A stretch of DNA of 64,000 bases. Source: Clonostachys chloroleuca. Lineage: Eukaryota; Ascomycota; Sordariomycetes; Hypocreales; Bionectriaceae. The position numbers and the translations under genes were made by a program. Of the stretch, positions 1-11,310 are shown in pieces. The stretch is from the NCBI GenBank assembly GCA_037952775.1, contig JBANAY010000004.1, forward strand, positions 7,874,001 through 7,938,000. Direction: 5' to 3'. The notes beneath the pieces were generated by a model. That model did no database searches. It saw nothing but the letters and a program-made list of their open reading frames with translations, and was not told the DNA's origin. Every line of letters begins with the position of its first letter. The first letter of the stretch is position 1.

Positions 1-143
1 ATCGTTACATGTCACTCACCGTCTAAAGGCTGCGCCGTTACAGTGCGGATGATTTCGATGATGATGGAAGATCGAGTATCCGTTTCGGCCGGTGACTGCA
101 GATTTGTTGTTGTTGATTGTAGATTTGTTGTTGTTATTATAGT

Positions 144-542
144 CTATGTCGATGATAGCGTAGAGATAGCTGTACTTGTGGTCACAATCGATCTGCAACG
201 ACCTGTGTCCGTACATAGAGTGCCTGCATCGCAGTAAGTCTTGCCACTGCAGCAATCGGCGTTCTCTGGCATGCATCCAGTCCCGCAGGCCGTTAGACCG
301 TCTTTACATGATCCCTGCCGTTTGAATAAAGCCTGAAACGAGTAATCGCCACCGCCCGTCTTCTCTACAATATCGTGTGCTAGGTCATATCCAGAGTAAT
401 CCTGTTGGCCATTTTCAGCATTGACGGGGCTATCAACACGCTGCGTTGGACCGGCTTGCGACCACCCCTCGATCAAGCCATCTGTTAGGGTTGTGGAAAG
501 AAATACAAGTGCTAGAAAAATGTGCGATGAAGAATAGTGCAT
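144..542 (-). CDS. small secreted cysteine-rich protein, 132 aa, possibly interrupted
   Basis: The start chosen is the ATG at 542, because a typical signal peptide (MHYSSSHIFLALVFLSTTL) follows it directly; the frame is open further upstream but without such a signal. A dibasic KR site (ALFKR/QGSC) looks like a Kex2 cleavage point. It is followed by a domain with eight cysteines spaced C-x6-C-x3-C-x6-CC-x5-C-x5-C-x5-C and then a Ser/Thr-rich tail. The function is unknown; the layout is that of secreted or wall-bound fungal Cys-rich proteins. Oddity: the frame ends at a TAG (144-146), but the same frame stays open and Thr-rich for about 40 more codons down to a GTGAGT donor near the window edge. 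The real gene may therefore be longer, spliced, or carry a nonsense mutation. Confidence 0.6.
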   Translation of the reverse strand: MHYSSSHIFLALVFLSTTLTDGLIEGWSQAGPTQRVDSPVNAENGQQDYSGYDLAHDIVEKTGGGDYSFQALFKRQGSCKDGLTACGTGCMPENADCCSGKTYCDAGTLCTDTGRCRSIVTTSTAISTLSST

Positions 543-1474
543 TATGTATTCGCTTGGCCGGTTGGGCGCCTTCGCGCGCCGTCCTTGCCAACAAGTTATG
601 ACAAGGAGAAGTTGAAGAAATGGTATGATTGAAACGTGGCAACGAGATTTATTAATGGACATCTTCTTAGAGTCGCATTCATGGTGGACTTTCGTCATTG
701 ATGCACGACCAAAGATCTTCCATGGCTGCAGGCGGTGGTGTTACTGTTGCTGCGCTCGGTTGGATGCAGGATCATCCCATCGACTTCCCTCGCAGGAGTT
801 TCATTTAATGCGTGCTAACGATGTGCAGTTCCCTGGTTTATCTCTCCTCTGTAGCTTGGAATTAATATGCATGTTTTAGCGGGGTAACTGAACATCTCTT
901 ACGTGCGTTATGCGTTCGTTTGGGGGAATACACCAACTTTTAAGACGGGCAACATGTAATCAGAAAAATACGAGATTGGCTCAGCCTCCTATGCTAACTA
1001 CCACCAAGAAAGGATTGCAGCAGGAGGTTACTTATAATAGCCCTGGCGTACTGAAGGCATAAAACATGCATAGATTCCTTTACGCCACACATTTCATTCA
1101 TCTGACGACTGGAGATATCGACCTTGAAATGCAATACATCCCGGCCAGCTGTATACTTACTCTTTGCCCTAGCTGTATCTCAATGCTACCTAATTTATCA
1201 TCAATCGCGTCATACCTCCTCATACTTCAAGTGTATTCCAAGACTCTGCAACGTAGTTTACATAGCTTCCTTCTCTTTTTGGCCGGATGGTACCACCCGA
1301 ACCAATGAATACGAGAAAGAACAAAGCCCCAACCCCGCTCCTCAGTCTGTTTACGGAGCGGCTGAAGGTTGGGCAAGCGGGGTCATACCGATCCGTCAAT
1401 TTATTCTGTATTTAAAGGATGCCATGGGTCTTCCTGATAGCACTTGTTCAGCTTCAAGTTTTTCCTAATCAAGC
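543..1474. other. intergenic, no gene recognised
   Basis: This stretch is the 5' side of both flanking genes, which are divergent, so it should hold both promoters. No convincing ORF, RNA gene or repeat was seen. Confidence 0.5.
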
Positions 1475-2115
1475 ATGTTCTCGATCACCGCACAGTCTGG
1501 CACCGACATATGGCGCAAAGCCCCCAGCACAGATGTCTTCAATGGTAGGATCAATCTTTTTGCTATCATCACTTGTATACGCCTGCTGACCGAAAGAATG
1601 ATACAGCGCCCACTGTGCCTGGGCCAGATAATCCCGTCGGGCCTCTGGGAAGCTTTGTATCGGCGTCGCTGACGTTTCGCGTGCCCACGGTAGTCCAATA
1701 TGACCAAGCAGGAATGCTTCTTTCCTTGAATGTGGAAAATGCTACGGAGGCACAGAAGCCTCCTCCGAAATGGATAAAAACAGGAATCGAGCTGTACAAC
1801 GGTGTCCCGCGACTTGGCACTGTTGGGACTGATGCTTGGTCTGATTGGAGCATTGCCCCAATCACTCGCAATGATCACACTGACGGAAAGGCCTGGACCA
1901 CAGTTTCAGTTCAAAAACAAGAAGATGATCTTGGTTTGAGCCTTTGGGTTTATCAACTGGTGGGCGAGGATAAAGTGCCACTACGAGAGATAAATTGGCC
2001 ATTTGGATATGGTGATGATTGGACGCTGAGCGTGGACGCATATGCTGCCAAACCTGGAAAGGGGAAGCCTCTGGTCGCGGACTTCAAAGACTTTCAAATA
2101 GTTTGGAAGAATTGA
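1475..2115 (+). CDS. DUF1349-like (concanavalin-like fold) protein, 192 aa, one intron
   Basis: I read join(1475..1544,1607..2115). The 62-nt intron begins GTAGGA and ends ATACAG; it is phase 1 and joins the N-terminal TDIWRKAPSTDVFN segment in frame to APTVPGPDNPVGPLGSF. The product has the pattern of the DUF1349 / regulation-of-enolase-like beta-sandwich family: an N-terminal W-x-K-P stretch, FRV/DQAGMLL strands, a KTGIELYNG motif, then SDWS and a C-terminal ADFKDFQIVW strand. It has no signal peptide, so it is probably cytosolic. The reaction, if any, is unknown; the fold is related to carbohydrate-binding jelly rolls. Its 3' end faces the lectin gene on the other strand, 342 bp away. Confidence 0.72.
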
Positions 2116-2457
2116 GAATCCCTCTAGGACGGCACATGATGATGATGACGTTCGTCGAACAGGACTTGGTTGGCGATTTATCTGTAGGATTCATTATCAA
2201 CCAAGCAGACCAACCCATTACTGTCCATCTCGGCACACTTTGATGTCTACCAGAGTAAAGTTAGGGCTTTAGTTAACTGAAAAATGGTGCAGTTCTCGCC
2301 GCAGCCTGCCGTCTATCAAGGCGTTCAAATTGACACAGGACTTAACATGGCACTTCATAACTCCTAATCTATGTATGAATGGCCATTCTTCACGATGAAA
2401 TTTTGGAGAAAACTAGGATTGATACAATTCCAAAGACATCCGGATTTCTCACATTCG
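2116..2457. other. intergenic between convergent 3' ends
   Basis: This is 3' flanking sequence of two convergent genes. Nothing else was seen. Confidence 0.5.
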
Positions 2458-4166
2458 CTATGCCGGTCCTGCTGAAAGCCACTGTACAGAAAGAGAGCCT
2501 CCGTCTCTGAACCAGTTTGAGGCGCTCAAGGAGTTTTCCGAGCCAATCTGCAACTTGGTATGTATAACCTTTCCCTCGGGGCCGATCCCAAATACCAAAA
2601 TTGAGTCATTGCCGATTGGGAGGGCCAGAGGGGCCGAATTGAACGCGCCCCCGAGATCGTCCCATGAGAAACCCCATTCCGAGCCAACGAGCGCTTTGTG
2701 TTTGAGCGTGGAATCATTCCCAACTGCAAAGGCATCCAACCTTCCACTGCTCGGGGAAACCAAACCTACCACTGATTGAGCCGAGTATACATTCACCTTG
2801 GTCCATGGCCCAGCATTGGACGCATCATTGTAGGACAAGCCGGTGGACCTAAAGCCCAACGTCGTGACAAAACAGTCGTATGCGCCTTCAAGCATGGCGA
2901 TAGCTTGGTCGGCAGGGCTGCCATTGTTGCCGTAGATGCGGAAGTGCGCCCCCAATGACGGTTGTTTTGAGCTTGCTGATGTCTACTCCGTCACCCCATG
3001 ATAGATAAACCATGGCCTTGTCACTGTTTAGACCTAAAAAATCTGTTCGACTTTTCGTCATCGCGATAGTTGACGGGTTGCTTTTATAATGGCCCGTCAG
3101 TGAACTCCATCTCTCGAAACCCGATCCGTTCCAATGCGTTGAGGCTATCTTGAATGGGGCTTTTTCATTTCCATATACTGTCACGTCCATAAATTCGTTT
3201 CCTCGGCAAGAAGCTGCCAAAGCGCTTGCGACATAACCCTCAGAGCGACCCCAGCCTAATCCAGAACTCAGCGAGGCCCCCTGCCCATTCTCGTAGTACT
3301 TGTGAGCGAGGTCGTTCGTCGATGAGAGGGTAAAAAGGTCCATCCTCCCTTCTCTCATTGAGCATACTGCCGGTGCAGCGTTGCATGCTCCTCCAAAAGA
3401 TGCCCAGGAAGACTCCCAGGCTGAGTTTCGATATGACTTCGTGCGCATCGTTTTATCCGTATCGATACCAAAAACGTCGATTTGGCCCTCGCGGATCGAA
3501 ACTGCCGCCGGTTGGCTGTCAAACTTGTCACCCAAAGATTCCCAATCCTTTAGCCATCTCTCACCATCCGATTCGCGATACCATATCGCATTGTCGGTAC
3601 CACGGCCGAAGAGGAAGAAGGCTTTCGGATAAGGGGAAGGTCGCGCTACGACTAGGATCGCCGGGCATATCGATGGGTGACATGTTGTCGCCACCGTACT
3701 CGGAGTAAGAGATGTCGTTGTTGTCGCGGTCAAAGCCATTTCAGTTCCTGTCGGTTGGCTATTCGACTCATCGCTACCATTCACACCCATCAGTAAATAT
3801 GAGATTGTCCGTGCCATCAGGGAGCTTTGCCCGACCGATCAGACTTACCTGCTTGTCCCTTTTCGACTGGCAACAACGCCAACCGCGGTGCCGACGATAA
3901 CTCCAATACCAATCAGCGCTGCTACTCCGACTGTAATCTAGATCCTCTTCCTCGTCCAAAATGGTTCTGGCTCTTTTTCCCCCACTCCCAGCATCGATGA
4001 TTGCTGCTTCGGTCCCAGGTGATCCAGGTTCGAGTATTTGAAGTCCATCCTCAAACCTCTGCCCCTGACAAACCTGCGGTAGGCTATCTCTGTCGTAAAC
4101 CTGTGGTAGGTTATCCCTGTCATAAACCTGCGGTAAATCTGACCCCTCGAATCGGTTATACGCCAT
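2458..4166 (-). CDS. single-pass membrane protein with extracellular beta-propeller lectin domain (frame break)
   Basis: I read complement(3986..4166, 3849..3930, 2458..3773). The first two introns are clear: 3931-3985 (GTGGGG to TTACAG) and 3774-3848 (GTAAGT to ATGGTAG), and the phases fit. The N-terminal region is cytoplasmic with a 9-residue YDRDxLPQV repeat. It is followed by one membrane helix (VAALIGIGVIVGTAVGVVA), a Thr-rich stalk, then roughly seven blades with W-x2-W-x2-LGG-like motifs (WASFGGACNAAP, WDDLGGAFNSAP), as in the fucose-binding AAL / Photorhabdus PLL-like propeller lectins. Near 2950-3024 the frame changes by one base. Either the G5 run at 2949-2953 has an extra base, or a 49-nt GT-AG intron (2976-3024) is removed. 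The product would be about 509-525 aa. Sugar specificity cannot be told. Confidence 0.6.
4070..4140. repeat. 27-bp tandem repeat inside the lectin gene
   Basis: Two full 27-bp units (4070-4096 and 4097-4123) and a partial third encode the YDRDxLPQV repeat in the cytoplasmic tail of the lectin-like protein on the minus strand. The unit length is a multiple of three, so copy-number change would keep the frame. Confidence 0.75.
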
Positions 4167-5104
4167 TGCGGGCTGGCCGCTGTGAAGAAGGTCGATTGTG
4201 AGGGTGAATTTTCGCGACGGTCCTGCCGTGACGAACTTTCAACTGGGCGAGTGAGCACTTGGAATAATATGACATGAACTTGCATTTTAACACGACATAA
4301 TATGATGCATGAACAGGGGCATAAGCAGCGTTAATGTGGTTGCATCAGCGCTTAAAAGAGTCGAGTACGCAGTGCTGAAGTCCCTTCTTTGCATCCAGTA
4401 ACGCAAGTTTGACCCTCCACATGTCGATCCCAGTGGCCAGTGCCCTCCCATAAGACGGCTTCTTTGGACATTGATTGGCTGTGGCCTGGATTTATTGGCC
4501 TTTGCCGATGCCTCCCGCATAATGTCAAGCCTTGATTTTATGCTTTTTTTTTCATCAGGAGGTTGGAACTTTCGTCGATGGGCTTTCCGAGTAGCATATT
4601 GTAAGATAAGGTAGGCTTTCGTCGGCCGTCAGCCTTTAAAGGGAGAAGCCCCCCTGAGCAATGTGCATCTTTCAGATAGCTATTCAGCCGCATTTCGGAT
4701 ACTGCCCTGGAAGCTATATATGAGCATGCCATCAACTTACCGAATACAAGGGTCACCAATGCCAAGTCATAGTGACTTATCGACAGGCCAACAATTGCCC
4801 CCCCTGGGGCCAGATTAGACTACCAATGATAGATCTGTCTAGCAGTGCCGACACCTTCTTCTTACGATGAGAAATACGCTCTTGAATGGCTGATTGGGGC
4901 TTACCAAGTGTTATCAATTCAACCGCCACTCCATCTTACGCTTGGTCACCTTGGTGTGATTCGGTAAAACATACCCGCCATTGAGACGTCACGTAGCATC
5001 CATTGTAGCATCCGCGAGTATTTCCGTACCTGGTTCCTCCGCACGGCTACAACCTCCCTCTTCAGCTCCGCCATCCAGCCCATTCTCATCTCGAGCCTAC
5101 CATC
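4167..5104. other. divergent intergenic region, no gene
   Basis: This is shared upstream DNA of the lectin gene (minus) and the SDR gene (plus). The short ORFs in it do not look coding. Confidence 0.5.
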
Positions 5105-5893
5105 ATGACCCAGTTCGCTACATATCCCAGTCTCCGCGGCAAGACTGTCTTGATCTCAGGTGGCGCCGAGGGCATCGGCGCCTCTGCGGTGGAACACTTT
5201 TGCAATCAGGGATCTAACGTCGTCTTTCTCGACATTTCCGAGGCATCGGCCCAGGCGTTGGCTCAAAAGATCCGTGAGACCGAAGGTGCAGCCACACCAA
5301 CATTCATGCATTGCGATGTGACGGATTTAGAGCAGCTCAAGTCGTGTGCTCAGAAAACGCTCGAGCTATTCGGCCACGTTGACATACTGATTAACAATGT
5401 TGGCGCTGCCGGACCCAAGAGTCGTGTTCCTACGTCTGGGGTCACGCCCGAGTCCTTCGACTTGGATATAAACACTAATCTCCGCCATCAGTTCTTCCTG
5501 ACGCAGGCTATCGTACCCTCGATGCAGAAACAAAAGTCTGGGTGTATCATCAACATGGGATCCATCACTTGGAGGATCCCTGCCACGGGAATCCCAATCT
5601 ATACAACCGTCAAGGCAGGCATCATGGGTATGACGAGAACGCACGCCAGGGAATTCGGCGAGTTTGGGATCCGGGTTAACAGTATCATGCCTGGTGCCAT
5701 TGCGACACAGAGACAGATTGATACCGTCCTTACGCCGGAATATGAAGCAGAGTCTTTGGGTGCGCAGTGCCTGAAGAGGGTACTCGTGCCAGCTGAGGTG
5801 GCGAGACTGATGCTGTTCTTGGCGTCCGATGATGCCAGTGCAATCACGGGAGGGAGTTACGTGGTAGATGGCGGATGGTGCGGTGATACTTAA
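5105..5893 (+). CDS. short-chain dehydrogenase/reductase (SDR), 262 aa
   Basis: Intronless classical SDR of normal length. The Rossmann nucleotide-binding motif is GGAEGIG (about residues 19-25). The NNVG motif is near residue 98, the catalytic serine is in NMGS (about 152), and the YxxxK pair is YTTVK (about 166-170). The C-terminal GGSYVVDGGW stretch is typical of the family. An acidic residue after the second beta strand (FLDIS) suggests NAD(H) preference; this is an inference. It most resembles sugar or polyol dehydrogenases and 3-oxoacyl reductase-like SDRs, but the substrate cannot be read from sequence. It lies tail to tail with the FAD monooxygenase, so the two could share a pathway without sharing a promoter. 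Confidence 0.88.
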   Translation: MTQFATYPSLRGKTVLISGGAEGIGASAVEHFCNQGSNVVFLDISEASAQALAQKIRETEGAATPTFMHCDVTDLEQLKSCAQKTLELFGHVDILINNVGAAGPKSRVPTSGVTPESFDLDINTNLRHQFFLTQAIVPSMQKQKSGCIINMGSITWRIPATGIPIYTTVKAGIMGMTRTHAREFGEFGIRVNSIMPGAIATQRQIDTVLTPEYEAESLGAQCLKRVLVPAEVARLMLFLASDDASAITGGSYVVDGGWCGDT

Positions 5894-6243
5894 AGGTCAG
5901 ACAAGGCTTGAATCCATGCTGAGATGGTGACGACTATTGTTAGAAGCTTGCGGCCTCCTCGCGGTCCTTCCGAGGTGATATCATTCATCTGCTGCCTGAA
6001 AAGGTCTCGGATATGCTCCAACATTAGGTATGCTGAATGAAGAGAATTCGAAGAGAATTGATTTTAAATTGAATATTCACGCTCAAGATGTATATTGCTA
6101 AAATTTACGGTTTGCGAGTTCATCTAGCAGTTCTAATGCCTTTGTAGGCTCCATGTATCAATGGCAAATAGGAAGAACAACAGAGGGAAACAAAACAAAG
6201 CATTCAATAGTACAGAGGCAGTGACCAGCGCAGACAGAACCGA
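5894..6243. other. intergenic between convergent 3' ends
   Basis: These are the 3' flanks of the SDR and FAD monooxygenase genes, somewhat AT-rich near 6050-6110. Nothing else was seen. Confidence 0.5.
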
Positions 6244-7660
6244 TCACAGGCGTGCTTTGACGTCCTTTGACTGCCCAGGAACCTTTGGATGTCTTCTCCA
6301 TGGAACCACTCCCTCCTTCTCGTCGGAGAATGGCAGTATGTCCAAAACCGGGCTGTTGGCAACTATAGGGATAGTCCTGCCATCTGCAAAGGTAGCCGCC
6401 TTTGACGCAGGTCCCGCTTTCGACGTGTAGAGATCAATGTCCAGTCTCGAAACATGCACCCAAAGCCTGGCGGCCGGTTCGCGTTCAACCTGGTACGCGG
6501 TAAATGCTCTGCTCAGGTCTTGCCTCGAAGGTTCTGGGTTAGAGCTGAGTGTTCGGTTGAGCTTGTTCACCAGAGAAATGACTCCTTCAATCCCACAGCA
6601 CGCACCAGCACCACGGAACGGACTCATCTGTAAGGTCGGTTAGTAACTTTTTCTGGGCTAAAGGAATAACAGAGCACTCTACCTTGTGGACAGAATCTCC
6701 CACGAGTACAAGCCTGTCCCAATGCCACCAAGGTATGACCCCCTCATCATGGTTAACCCTACCGCCTATGATCTTGTTGTCCCAGAGGTCCTTGAACGTG
6801 GTTTGCTCGTTGACCGGGACGTCGAACCAGTATTTGACATCCTCATCCGTGACCTTATTCGGCGAAAAATACGTACGCTCGCTCACGTCCTGAATCCTCT
6901 CATATGTGGTCATATGAGCTTCGGTAGCAGTCACGAGGGCCATCAACTGCCTGTTCGGCTGGTGCACATACACCGTCTGACCGGGCTTTAGAGACTCGGG
7001 GCGCGGCACGCGGAAGAACAGGCCCTGGTAAGGGGCGCTGAAGGGGTTCGGGCCTTCGCTGAAAAGCCCAGGGGGCGCCTTTTCGCGCATGAAATCTCTG
7101 ACGGTGCTCCAGACGCCGTCGGCTCCAACGACGATTGACCCGTCCTCCGAGGTACCATCCGCGAAGTCGACGGTAACTCCATCCTTGCGACTGGTGATAT
7201 TGGTGACTTTCTTGTTGGTCTTTACGAGCTGATCGCTTCCCTTCAAATGCTTCAGGAGCACCTCGGCAAAAGTCTTTCGATCGAATAGCATAGTCGGATA
7301 TCCGTGACTAGGTCCATCGATAAGCCCCTGGAATCAGCGCATTCGGTGTTTGAAGTTGGTGCTAACTTACGCAAACTCGAGCAACTCGAAGCCGTTGGAG
7401 ATTTCAAGCTGCTCTCCCGTTGAAGACTTATTCAACAACTCTGTCATAACTATCCCAATGGTCTGCATATCCTCATAGAGACCCAGCTGATCGAAAATGC
7501 GCAGAATGTGCGGCCACAGGAAGATACCGAAGGCGGTTGGTGGCGGGACCTGTTTGCGCTGCTCGACGACGACAAAGTCAATGCCAGATTTCTGCAGCGC
7601 GATCGCGAGGACCAGACCGACTGGTCCTGCGCCGACCACGATGACCTTGAACTGACCCAT
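6244..7660 (-). CDS. FAD-dependent monooxygenase (PHBH/salicylate-hydroxylase type), 432 aa, two introns
   Basis: I read complement(7371..7660, 6683..7307, 6244..6627); the introns are 7308-7370 and 6628-6682 and the phases fit. All three flavin-binding motifs of class A flavoprotein hydroxylases are present: GxGxxG in VVGAGPVGLVLAIAL at the N-terminus, the DG motif in VVGADGVWSTVR, and the GD motif in LVGDSVHKMSPFRGAG across the second splice junction. The length is normal for the family. Such enzymes use NAD(P)H and O2 to hydroxylate or epoxidise aromatic or meroterpenoid/polyketide substrates; which one here is unknown. It has no membrane anchor of note and is probably cytosolic. The neighbouring SDR is convergent. 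Confidence 0.85.
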
Positions 7661-8562
7661 TGTATGTGAGATGATGAAATCGCGACGAACAGACTTGCCA
7701 CGGGCGCGGTCCTGGTTATATAGCGGCCCCTAATTAGCACATTCTCCATCAAGTTAGTCCCCATCGAACAAAGGATAAGCACGCGTCAGCTTACATGGGA
7801 CTTGTTTGGCTTTTCGAGGAGACAGAGGAAGCCCAAATCTTCTTCTCGAGACGTACAAACTGATATTTAATGCCGAGACTGTTCGATACACGGTTCCTCG
7901 CTCTCATCACACATGAATTCACGCATCTTTTGTCCACTAGTAACTAGACGAAGCAAGTTGGAGTGGAGGCGCCGTAGAAACCCCTGAAGGGCCTCATAAG
8001 CGCTAGAACAACAAATTTGCAGTGCCAGTAGGATTTTTAGGCCCCGAAAGGATTCAGATTGAAAGCAGGGATTATATTAAAGGCGAAATAGGTAAAATCT
8101 CCAGACTGTCGTTGTTCGGAGCCTTTTATCTCACGTATCATTCCAGATGTTGGCGAGAGGCAACAAGAGCGTGGAGTATTCCCGGGGACCTGCCGAATTA
8201 GCAATATGACCTGAAGTATGCCAATAACTCATGAAGTCTTTTCTCATCTTGATGCAATAAATTGATGGACCCTTCCGAATTGTGACTAATCAAACCTCCT
8301 AGACGTAGCCACAAGAACAGCGCTCAAAGGTTGATGGCTTGAATATCGAACCGAAACGCCAAAACCGCAGGTTTCTGCAGAATGCGCAGGTAGCGTTTAC
8401 CAGCAGGTTGTTCATGAAACGCTTCATCATTACCTGCTGAAAAGATAAATTTAAATACACCAAGACCTCCAACGCTGCGAAACCTCTCCAAAACAAGACA
8501 TCCTCATGAATGAATACAACCTCAGATCAGCCGCTCTTTGCAAGTGATCCCCCATGGCCGAA
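7661..8562. other. intergenic, no gene
   Basis: This holds the 5' flank of the monooxygenase and the 3' flank of the desaturase. No supported feature was seen. Confidence 0.5.
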
Positions 8563-9958
8563 CTAATAAACACCCTTCTCTTTCTCACCCATGTCCCTCT
8601 TCAGAATCTCAACCTCGCCACCGCCGCGAAGAACACCCACACGCATAGTCGAGAGCAAATTGTGTGCAGCATTTGAGTGATTGTAAACACCCCCATTAAA
8701 GATAGCTGTTGCATCTTTGCCGAGGCCAGACTTAATAAGTGCCTTCCCACCAGGATGCTCGGCGATAAAGTTGGTGATATCGTGCACAACGCCAGCGATA
8801 GCTACAAGATCCTTGCCAGCCTTGACTTGTTCGGCGTATACTTCCCAATCCATGACAGGAAGATCCTCTAGCGGCGTGCCCCAGTCAAGGCTGGCGCGTT
8901 GGCGATCAAGCTTCTTCTGCTTCTGCTGGAGGACGCCCTTCTCGATCTCGTTCTGGGGGAAATGCTGCAGATTATACGCGAGGCCGAGTTGTTTCCACGT
9001 CCAGATAGACCACTTGGTTGGGTCAAACTGCCACCAAAGAATGGCATTACGGTAGTCTGAGGGGAACTCGTGGTGGAAGTTGTGGTAGCCCTCGCCAAGC
9101 GTCACGATAGCGGTAAGAAAGTGATCTCTTGGTGTTCGACGATCATCGTAGGGCTGGTCACCAATCATGTGTGCAAGAGAGTTGACGCAGAAGGTAGCCT
9201 GTTGGATCCAAAAGACCTTGAGCAGGCCCGCGTAGATGAAGCCGCCGAGGTAGTCGCCCCAGCCTAGCCCGCAGATAAGGGTTGGAAAGATGTATGCCAT
9301 GAAGACTACAATCTTAAGATAGTGTGTGTGCTGCCAGATGACAAGGGGATCCTCGTTCAGATCTGTGATGTCGGTGCGGCCCAAGCGCTTGGGGTTCTGT
9401 TTCCAGACCATCCAGCCCATGTGAGAATGCATGAAGCCGCGAAGGGCATCATACGGATCTCTGTTGGTGTCGGTATAGCGATGGTGGGCGCGGTGGCCCT
9501 TGGACCACCATCTGATGGAGCCCTGGATGGCAGAGGCACCGCAAAGAGCGAGGTATAATCGTAGGGGAAGGCAAGCTTGGTAGGCGCGGTGAGCCCAGAG
9601 GCGATGGTAACCTTTGTTTTTCCATGATTAGCAACCGTCTCAGAAAATCCTCAAGCATTCAATAGTTTGAAGAAGACTAACCTGCAGTAATGCCCAGCCC
9701 GCTGTTTACGTAAAATATGAACGCAAAGATAGCTGTGTTGAGTCGGAGAGGAACCCAGTAAGAGGCAATGAAGCCGAAGAATGGGATGATGACCACAAAG
9801 GTGCTGTTGATCCAGTTGACATGCTGGTACCAATTACTCCATGTCATTGGCTTATCCGAAATGTGAACCTTATCAAGATTGTAGGCCTTTGAGCGAATGG
9901 GTTTATAATCGGTAGTCCCATCGTACACGCTCTCGGCGGCCGTCTGAGTTGTCCCCAT
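8563..9958 (-). CDS. ole1: acyl-CoA delta-9 desaturase with C-terminal cytochrome b5, 441 aa, one intron
   Basis: I read complement(9682..9958, 8563..9611). The 70-nt intron splits the glycine just before the first histidine box. The three di-iron histidine boxes are HRLWAH (about 95-100), HRAHH (about 131-135) and HNFHH (about 269-273). Four hydrophobic stretches match an ER membrane desaturase. A fused cytochrome b5 domain follows, with the heme-ligand HPGG (about 378-381) and the second His in HSNAAHN, as in yeast Ole1 and Aspergillus SdeA-type enzymes. It inserts the delta-9 double bond into palmitoyl- and stearoyl-CoA at the ER. The length is slightly below that of yeast Ole1, mainly in the N-terminal tail. 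The ATG at 9432 is internal and not the start. Confidence 0.93.
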
Positions 9959-11310
9959 GACTGGAGTTGAGCCTCGACTGCAAGGTCGGCCAATTGGAAT
10001 GAAATGAAATGAAATGATGACAGTAGAGTTTCAATTGTTAACAGAGGCAACGGCGACTTACAGCAGGCGAGAACAATGGATAGCAAAACAAGATATCTTG
10101 TATCACGCTTCTACGAAGACTGGCCGGGACACAAAGCGATACACATTTCCATATGTACTATTTTCATTCCTATTTCTACCTTCGACTTACGTAGACTCCT
10201 CGTATCATGAGACCAATCAATTCACACTCGTTGGGAATCAAATCCGGGGATACAGCGGCACACAGCCTGTTGGGTGACTAGGATGTGCACCAAAGAGCAA
10301 CGTCTAGATTCACTTGGAGCATCGGAGGTGTGGAGATGGTTGTTGGGCAGTAGTTGGGGCATTTTGTTGGGAGCCACCCATCTAATATAAACCTGTTTGG
10401 AAATAATCAGGCCAGTCAGCCTTAATTCTGGGTCGATGCCTCGCCGTCAAACACGCGATTCCAGGCCCGATCAGTTCCGTACACACTCCTCCAGCCTGTC
10501 CTTCTCCGGGCCGTGATTCCATTGGGGTGACGAATTGCCAAATCATAATTGTCAATGGCTGACATTTTGGTTTTGGGGGCTCTGTTCTCCCAACTACAAG
10601 GGAGAACACGGGATAGAGCCCTTGATCCCTGTAACCTAGATCCTTTCTGTAGCCAGGAGAAAATGCCCTTTCCTTTCATCATGAGATGATCGACTGAATT
10701 ATTCCCAGTCCAGGAACAGCCCTTAGTATGTATGCTCAACGAGCTCCACCACGCGTCGAGAAAAAATTCAAGGAGGGATGCGCCGGAAAGTCATAAGCCT
10801 TGGGTTGGTGAAATCGAACTTATGCCGAGCCCCAACACTTGGTTCGGAGCTCGCTCCGTTGGCATCTTCTCCTCATAGTGCTACAGCTAATGAAAGTCCA
10901 CTTGGGAGGTGTCACATGTTTCCTTTAGAATGACGCCTCGGCATACACCACCGTAACAACTCCCCCTGGGATCTTAAACCCTGCAGTGCTCAAGGTCCAT
11001 CACAATTCTTCACCCTAACTCTTTTCTGAGAATGCTGCAGTAAATCAATGTTAGATTGTTCGAGGACTAAGCGTTTCACGTAGCGTTGATACATATGTGC
11101 CCTTCTTTGCTACTTCTACCCCATTTAAACATGGCCGCGTTAGCCACTGTAGCAAATTCTAGTGGATGTTAACAACGGGCTAGTGATGGCTGCGATTCGA
11201 ATTGCCGCTGTTTCTCTTCGTCAGATTACTTCCTGTCTCTAATCAACACTAGTATACCATGACTTAGGTTTTCAAACCGATGGATGTGAGTATTGGTATA
11301 CTGAAAGTTT
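9959..11310. other. intergenic, no gene
   Basis: This holds the long upstream region of the desaturase and the 3' flank of the secreted-protein gene. The short minus-strand ORFs near 10382-10739 lack any protein-like pattern. Confidence 0.5.

Noticed and set aside
16..276. Overlapping ORFs on both strands at the window start
   Set aside because: They are other frames of the Cys-rich protein's Thr-rich repeat.
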